The translations under genes and the position numbers were made by a program. A stretch of 48,401 bases of DNA from a virus. The notes beneath the pieces were generated by a model. The model had not been told where the DNA came from. It worked only from the letters and a program-made list of their open reading frames with translations, and did not search any database. Each line of letters starts with the position of its first letter. Position 1 is the first letter of the stretch. Shown here piece by piece: positions 44,027 to 48,401 of the stretch. The stretch covers positions 1-48,401 of the IMG/VR virus record IMGVR_UViG_3300045996_003364; one strand, written 5' to 3'.

Positions 44027-45495
44027 TTCGCCGTCCACCCTGTGTTGCCGGTGCCGGACGTCTTCACGTACAGGGTGGTGGCCGCGCCACCGTCCTGCCG
44101 GAGGAACAGCGATCCGACCGGCGCGGTGACCACGCCCTCCGGCGTGCCGGTGCCGGTGAGGACACGCACGTGCGTCGTCGGCGTGCCGAGCGCGATGTAC
44201 GGGCGTGTGCCGTCCCAGGCGAAGAAGCCGATCGCGTTCGCGTCCGCGTCGAAGGCCGCGCCCGGGTTCGTCGCGAACGGGCGGCGGGAGACGACGAAGA
44301 CGGGCGAGTTGGCGTTGCTGTAGCCCCACACGTGCGTCGTGACGCGGTTCGCGGAGGAGCCGAAGCCGATGCCCGCATGGTCGTGGTGGGCTGCCGCGTC
44401 GATCGCGGTGCCTGGCCGGTCGAGGTTCCCCTGGTACAGCTGGGTGACCTGAATCTTCGGGCTGCCGCCGATCGAGTCGACGATCGTTGCCGTCCCCATG
44501 TCGTGGCCGAACCAGCCTCGCACCCGGAAGACCGTCGACGACGTCGCGCCCGAGTCGGTCTTCAGCCGCACCATGCCGGTGTAGCTGCCCATCGACTCGA
44601 GGTTGACGTCAGCGTGCACGTCCTTGTTGAGCCAGGAGGTGTTCTTCAGGTGGAAGGCGCACGCGTTGTTGCCGTCCATCCAGAAGTGCACGTTCAGCTT
44701 CGCCGAGTAGGTGCCGACCTCCATGCCTGAGGAGCCGCCGAAGTCGATCCCCGTCTGGTCGGCGCCGACGTTGATGTTCGTGTTCTCGATGCGGAGGTAG
44801 GCGAACGACTTCGCGTCTGACGTGGTGCCGGTCGCGCGCTCGAAGCGGATCGCGGTCTTGCAGTAGCCGATGTTGACCTGCTGGAGCGTCAGCCCCTCCA
44901 CCCAGTGGCCGGAGGCGGACGAGTGCGCCCAGATCGGGCAGCCGTTCGTGAACCGGCCGGGGCCACCGTTGTAGTTGCCGAAGTTGCAATCACGGATGGT
45001 GTAGCCCCAGCTGCCGCGGATCTCGAGGGCGACACAGGAGGCGCCGGTGTTGCCCATGAACCAGATCCCCTCGCAGTGACCTCGCTCCTGGGTGTACGGC
45101 TGCGTCTCCGGCCCGTAGATGAAGTGGCTGACGTTGCCGTTACAGATGATGATGGTGGAGCCGATCCCGTCGCCGAGCATCTTGACGCCGTCGTGGAGGA
45201 CGTGGCCGCCGTTCGTCAGGTAGTTCCCCTGCGGGAAGTAGAGGACGCTCCGGCCGAGCGTCAGCAGCGCCTGGATCGCGGCGTTGATCGCGGCGGTGTC
45301 GTCGGTGGAGCCGTCTCCGGCCGCCCCGTAGTCCTTCACGTCGACCCAGCCGCGCGGGCCGCTCCCGGCCCCTGCCTCCAGGGCGGCAAGGTCGTCGTCG
45401 AGAAGCTCGACCGTCTCCTCGATGTTGTTCAGGCGGGCAGCGTCGACGGGGGTGGTGTCGTCCACCCACGTCTCGCGCACGTACGGACGCGCCAT
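44023..45495 (-). CDS. Tailspike with pectate-lyase-like beta helix
   Basis: This is a 490-aa protein, starting at MARPYVRETW. Its N-terminal 60 residues form a helical head-binding segment. Residues 60-340 hold DVKDYGAAGDGSTDDTAAIN, the well known entry to right-handed parallel beta helices of polysaccharide-cutting tailspikes, followed by aromatic and Asn-rich rungs (LYFPQGNYL, GCPIWAHSSASGHW). The C-terminus carries a repeat-like beta tip (VGSLFLRQDGGAATTLYVKT). Likely a depolymerase for host glycans, but the catalytic acids are not assigned. Its start overlaps the stop of the upstream 966-aa gene (TAATG). Confidence 0.85.
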   Translation of the reverse strand: MARPYVRETWVDDTTPVDAARLNNIEETVELLDDDLAALEAGAGSGPRGWVDVKDYGAAGDGSTDDTAAINAAIQALLTLGRSVLYFPQGNYLTNGGHVLHDGVKMLGDGIGSTIIICNGNVSHFIYGPETQPYTQERGHCEGIWFMGNTGASCVALEIRGSWGYTIRDCNFGNYNGGPGRFTNGCPIWAHSSASGHWVEGLTLQQVNIGYCKTAIRFERATGTTSDAKSFAYLRIENTNINVGADQTGIDFGGSSGMEVGTYSAKLNVHFWMDGNNACAFHLKNTSWLNKDVHADVNLESMGSYTGMVRLKTDSGATSSTVFRVRGWFGHDMGTATIVDSIGGSPKIQVTQLYQGNLDRPGTAIDAAAHHDHAGIGFGSSANRVTTHVWGYSNANSPVFVVSRRPFATNPGAAFDADANAIGFFAWDGTRPYIALGTPTTHVRVLTGTGTPEGVVTAPVGSLFLRQDGGAATTLYVKTSGTGNTGWTAK

Positions 45496-48395
45496 TAGTG
45501 CTGCTCCGGGTCGCTCGCCACCAAGACCATAGTGTCGCACGAAGCGGATGCCAGGGAGAGGTCGTCGTCCTCCTCCTCGATGCTGCCGCCGCCGACGAGG
45601 AACGTGCCGACGATCAGGTCGCTCCCGACCTCGACCATCTCGAAGCCGACCAAGCCCAGCTGAATGTCGTCGCAGGCGGCGCTGGCGAACGCCAGGGCCT
45701 CGTTGACCGTCTCGAGCAGGGTGACGTCGTCGCAGTCCGCTCCGATCAGCAGGGGCGGCAGGACAGCGACGAGGGCGGCTGCGACGTCAGCCCGCCCCTC
45801 CACCGTGACGGAGAGCGGGACGGTGCGGCCGAGGACGACGGAGATGCTGGTCTGCCCCTGGACAGCCGCCTGGAGGCCACGGCGGCGCACCATGTCCGCG
45901 GTGACCGCCGCCTGGCCTGCCACGGCAGCGTCGAGAGCCTTCACGCGGCCCAGCTGCACCGAGATGGTGGTCTGGCCGGTCACGCTCGCCTCGAGCGAGA
46001 CGAGGGTGCCGAGCATGAAGATCTCGGCGGTGACCGAGCCAGCGCCCGCCACGGCCGCCTCGAGCGCCCTGACGCGCGCGGCGAGGACGGAGATGCTGGC
46101 AGCACCCTGCGGGGATGCTGAGAGCGAGACGAGCCTGGAGAGCGCCGCAGCGACGGTCGCCTGCCCCTGCACCTGAGCCTGGAGGGCGCGGCTGCGCGCC
46201 AGGGCGGCGGAGATCGAGCCGACCCCCTGCACTGTCGCTCCCAGCCCCCGCAGCGGCGACATCGTCGAGGTGATCGTGCCGACCCCCTGCACCGGCGACT
46301 CGACGCTGCGAAGCCGGGAGTTGAGCGCGGAGATCGAGGCGGCACCGGCGACGGCAGCCTCGAACTCGACGATGATCGTGGAGAACGGGATGACGGTGAG
46401 ATCCGCGTTGACGGTCGCGCCGACCCTCCCCTCGCCGACGAGGAACGTGCCGACAAGCTCCTCGCCGACCAGCACCGGGTTGTCTTCGATCGTCGCCTCG
46501 AGGCTCCGGGTGCGCGCCAGCGCCGCGTCGACCGTGGCCTGCCCTGCGACGCTCGCCTCGAACTCGACCGTCTCACCGGCGGGCGGGATGACGTCGAGGC
46601 CGACCGCGATAGCAGCCTGCCCCTGCACCACGGTGGAGACGCTGCGGGTGACGGCGAGCGGGGCGGCGACGGAAGCCTGGCCGCTGACGCTCGCGGCGAT
46701 GCCGCGGGCGCGCGCGACCGCGGCGGCGACGGTGGCTACCCCGGCGACAGCTGCGGCACCGGCCCTGGTGCGGGCGAGCGCGGCCGAGACGGTCGCGGCA
46801 CCAGCGGGGCTGGCGGCGAACGTGACGGGGGCGGGGCCGCTGTCACTGAAGATCGCCTCCAGCTGGAAGGCGATCATCTTCGGCGCCGGGGAGGCGTCGT
46901 TGGTGAAGCCGAACCTGACCTTGGCGGCGTTGAACTCCGTCTGGGAGGGGGACACCCCCCACGTCGCCTTCTGGAAGCTGTTCGCGGATCCGACGCTGGC
47001 GGCGTTGGCGATGTTGTTCGACGTCCCGCCGATCTCCGCCTTGACAGTGATGCTGTTCGAGCCGACCCCGGAGGCGACCTTCAGGGTGGCGACACCGCTG
47101 ACAGCCACCGGGTCGCCGTCCGTCGTGTCGGCGACCTCGTACTCGGCGTACAGCAGGTTCGACGGCTGCGTCTCGGAGCCGGGGATCTCGAGGTAGACCG
47201 CCCGGACGTCGGCGATGCCTGCGCCGCCGCCACCGGCGGTCGAGTTGCAGATCAGCTGCACCCGCAGCGCGTCCAGTTCGGCCTGCGAGGAGATCGTCAG
47301 GTCGCGGGAGTGCCACTGGAGCGTGGCGTCGCGGGTTAGCTCGGCGCGGCTCGCGTGGCCGGTGCCGGGATCCGTCCCGTTCACCGAGTAGGCGACGTCG
47401 ATCGCGCGCTTCGCCCCCGCACCGCCGTACACCCACAGCCGGTAGGTGGCCCCGGCCACGTAGGTGCCGGTGCCGAACGTGAGCGTCTCGGAGGCCTCGT
47501 CGGTGCCGGACGTGATCGCGTCCGAAGCGGGCGTCGTCGGCTGCCTGGTGCCGTCGTCGACCGACGTGTACGTTCCCGTCCAGGCTGTCGCGGTGCCGTT
47601 GCCGTCCGGGTCGATGTACTGAGTGGAGGTGCCTCCCGCCTTCACCTGCACGCCGTCCTCGTCGGCGAAGATCGGGACGTCGTCCATCGTCTGCCAGGAG
47701 TCCGTCTCCGCGGACGTCAGAGCGGTCGGCGAGCCGCTCACGATCTTCTCGAAGTGGGCCGACGGGGAGGCGTCGAGGTTGTGGCTGCCGACGCCGTTCG
47801 GGAGGAACGCCCGGATCTTGTACTTCGGCAGCAACTCCGGCGTGTGGTCGATCGCCGCCACCATGCACGACTGGTTGACGACGTCGGCGGTCGCGTTGCC
47901 CCACCCGTAGATCGAGGGGGCGGTGCCGGTCAGCCCGACCGTCGTCGAGATCACCTCCGTCTCGTCGACCGACGCCTTGATCCGCCACGGGTTCGTGGAC
48001 ATGTCGACGAAGAGGGAGAGCCAGTACCACGTGGCGGCGGAGATCACCGCGGAGGCGCTGACGACGTACTCGGAGCCGCCGATCCAGATCGCCAGCTTCC
48101 CGTCGGAGCGCACCCGAAGCTCGACGATCGTCGCGCCGTCGGTAGCCATGCAGATCGACTGGGCGGTGGAGGCCGGGAGCGACGGCATGCGGGCGGCGCT
48201 GCCGAGCGAGATCGTGCCGAACGCCAGCGCGGTGCGCCGCAGGTACTCATTCAGCGCGTTGAACTGCACCGAGCATGGCTCGCCCGCCCGCACGGTCGTC
48301 GTGTCGCGCCCCGGCGTCGCGCCGACGACGGAGTAGATGCCGCCCGACGTGGAGAACGCCCCGTGGTTCCCCGAGTCGATGCTGATGATCGCCAT
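45495..48395 (-). CDS. 966-aa repeat-rich fibre-like protein
   Basis: The first 230 residues resemble a LamG/concanavalin-type sandwich (YWLSLFVDMSTNPWRIKASV), and a beta-rich middle follows (TYVAGATYRLWVYGGAG). About residues 520-880 are tandem units of about 22-23 residues with the pattern (L/S)xAxVxGQAxVxAALxRxR, such as AVAGVATVAAAVARARG. This is probably a beta-solenoid stalk. The unit is interrupted by an LVGTFLVG insert that recurs near the C-terminus. Three cysteine pairs of type ADCDD, ACDD, SCD occur near the end. It is the first gene after the junction from the small 110-aa gene. Likely a long tail fibre. Confidence 0.75.
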   Translation of the reverse strand: MAIISIDSGNHGAFSTSGGIYSVVGATPGRDTTTVRAGEPCSVQFNALNEYLRRTALAFGTISLGSAARMPSLPASTAQSICMATDGATIVELRVRSDGKLAIWIGGSEYVVSASAVISAATWYWLSLFVDMSTNPWRIKASVDETEVISTTVGLTGTAPSIYGWGNATADVVNQSCMVAAIDHTPELLPKYKIRAFLPNGVGSHNLDASPSAHFEKIVSGSPTALTSAETDSWQTMDDVPIFADEDGVQVKAGGTSTQYIDPDGNGTATAWTGTYTSVDDGTRQPTTPASDAITSGTDEASETLTFGTGTYVAGATYRLWVYGGAGAKRAIDVAYSVNGTDPGTGHASRAELTRDATLQWHSRDLTISSQAELDALRVQLICNSTAGGGGAGIADVRAVYLEIPGSETQPSNLLYAEYEVADTTDGDPVAVSGVATLKVASGVGSNSITVKAEIGGTSNNIANAASVGSANSFQKATWGVSPSQTEFNAAKVRFGFTNDASPAPKMIAFQLEAIFSDSGPAPVTFAASPAGAATVSAALARTRAGAAAVAGVATVAAAVARARGIAASVSGQASVAAPLAVTRSVSTVVQGQAAIAVGLDVIPPAGETVEFEASVAGQATVDAALARTRSLEATIEDNPVLVGEELVGTFLVGEGRVGATVNADLTVIPFSTIIVEFEAAVAGAASISALNSRLRSVESPVQGVGTITSTMSPLRGLGATVQGVGSISAALARSRALQAQVQGQATVAAALSRLVSLSASPQGAASISVLAARVRALEAAVAGAGSVTAEIFMLGTLVSLEASVTGQTTISVQLGRVKALDAAVAGQAAVTADMVRRRGLQAAVQGQTSISVVLGRTVPLSVTVEGRADVAAALVAVLPPLLIGADCDDVTLLETVNEALAFASAACDDIQLGLVGFEMVEVGSDLIVGTFLVGGGSIEEEDDDLSLASASCDTMVLVASDPEQH
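45745..46835 (-). repeat. Tandem repeats inside the 966-aa protein
   Basis: About fifteen units of about 66-69 bases encode the pattern xAxVxGQAxVxAALxRxR. The sequence has GC-rich runs with much CCTGCCC/GGCCTGG wording. Copy number probably varies between relatives through slippage or recombination. Confidence 0.7.
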
Positions 48396-48401
48396 GGGCC
48401 T
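48385..48401. repeat. Terminal direct repeat (second copy)
   Basis: ATGATCGCCATGGGCCT, identical to bases 1-17. It contains the ATG (48393-48395) of the 966-aa gene. See the entry at 1-17. Confidence 0.85.

Noticed and set aside
1-48401. Temperate phage with integrase
   Set aside because: No tyrosine or serine recombinase, attachment site or clear repressor was found; TOPRIM and HTH-like genes are not sufficient evidence.
1-48401. Long-tailed siphovirus or myovirus
   Set aside because: No tape measure, major tail tube or sheath protein is seen; nozzle-, adaptor- and ejection-type genes fit a short tail.

Overview
The window looks like the complete genome of a tailed, short-tailed (podovirus-like) bacteriophage. 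The first 17 bases recur exactly as the last 17, and the leftward structural operon reads across that junction without interruption, so the sequence is a circle or a circularly permuted molecule opened at an arbitrary point. The host is probably a high-G+C Gram-positive (actinobacterial) bacterium. The signs are very high G+C throughout, many GTG starts, GTGA/ATGA stop-start overlaps and strong GGAGG ribosome sites, an Amidase_2-type endolysin and a cluster of tiny membrane proteins. This host call is inference. No integrase, phage repressor, tRNA gene, rRNA, CRISPR array or insertion sequence was recognised.

Layout. (1) Positions 9100 down to 1, continuing from 48395 down to about 30925, form one long leftward virion operon. 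In order of transcription it holds large terminase, a small linker protein, portal, scaffold-like protein, major capsid protein, five small head/tail proteins, a 966-aa repeat-rich fibre-like protein, a beta-helix tailspike, a head-tail adaptor-like protein, a beta-propeller nozzle, a tail-collar fibre, three internal/ejection-type proteins (one of 2164 aa with ADP-ribosyltransferase-like and zinc-protease-like motifs), and a two-domain tail lysin. The nozzle and large internal proteins, with no tape measure, tube or sheath protein, are what suggest a short tail. (2) Positions 16434 down to about 9785 form a second leftward operon: a small-terminase-like protein, small Zn-finger and ribbon-helix-helix proteins, a VRR-NUC nuclease, an amidase endolysin and several very small membrane proteins (the lysis block). 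Between the two leftward operons one secreted transglycosylase-like gene (9145-9693) lies on the opposite strand. (3) Positions 17079-23909 run rightward as an unusual punctuated array of about 19 small genes. Most are preceded by the same motif, GTCAGTCAACCC followed by a GGAGG site 22-28 bases before the start, and most are separated by a short GC-rich hairpin. The array contains a DUF932 protein and a Topo VI-A/Spo11-like TOPRIM protein. Three positions where a gene would be expected hold closed inverted-repeat elements that look like structured RNAs. (4) Positions 25128 down to 23970 are three leftward genes set into the rightward half. (5) Positions 25290-30928 run rightward: replication and nucleic-acid genes (helicase-loader-like, OB-fold ssDNA-binding-like, MazG-like, PD-(D/E)XK Fe-S nuclease, HNH protein) and then three consecutive tiny secreted proteins.

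Control. The two halves diverge from a 645-base gene-free region (16435-17078) with a TTGACA/TACAAC rightward promoter candidate, a leftward TAGAAT box, a 7-base inverted repeat between them and a structured leader. A second palindrome surrounds a TATGGT box at 15342-15378. TACGAT boxes precede three transcription units on the right. Convergent terminator hairpins lie at 9774-9799 and 30945-30970. No DNA polymerase, primase or replicative helicase was recognised, so replication probably depends on host enzymes recruited by the loader-like protein. The most novel-looking feature is the hairpin + GTCAGTCAACCC + ribosome-site punctuation and the RNA-like cassettes it frames.
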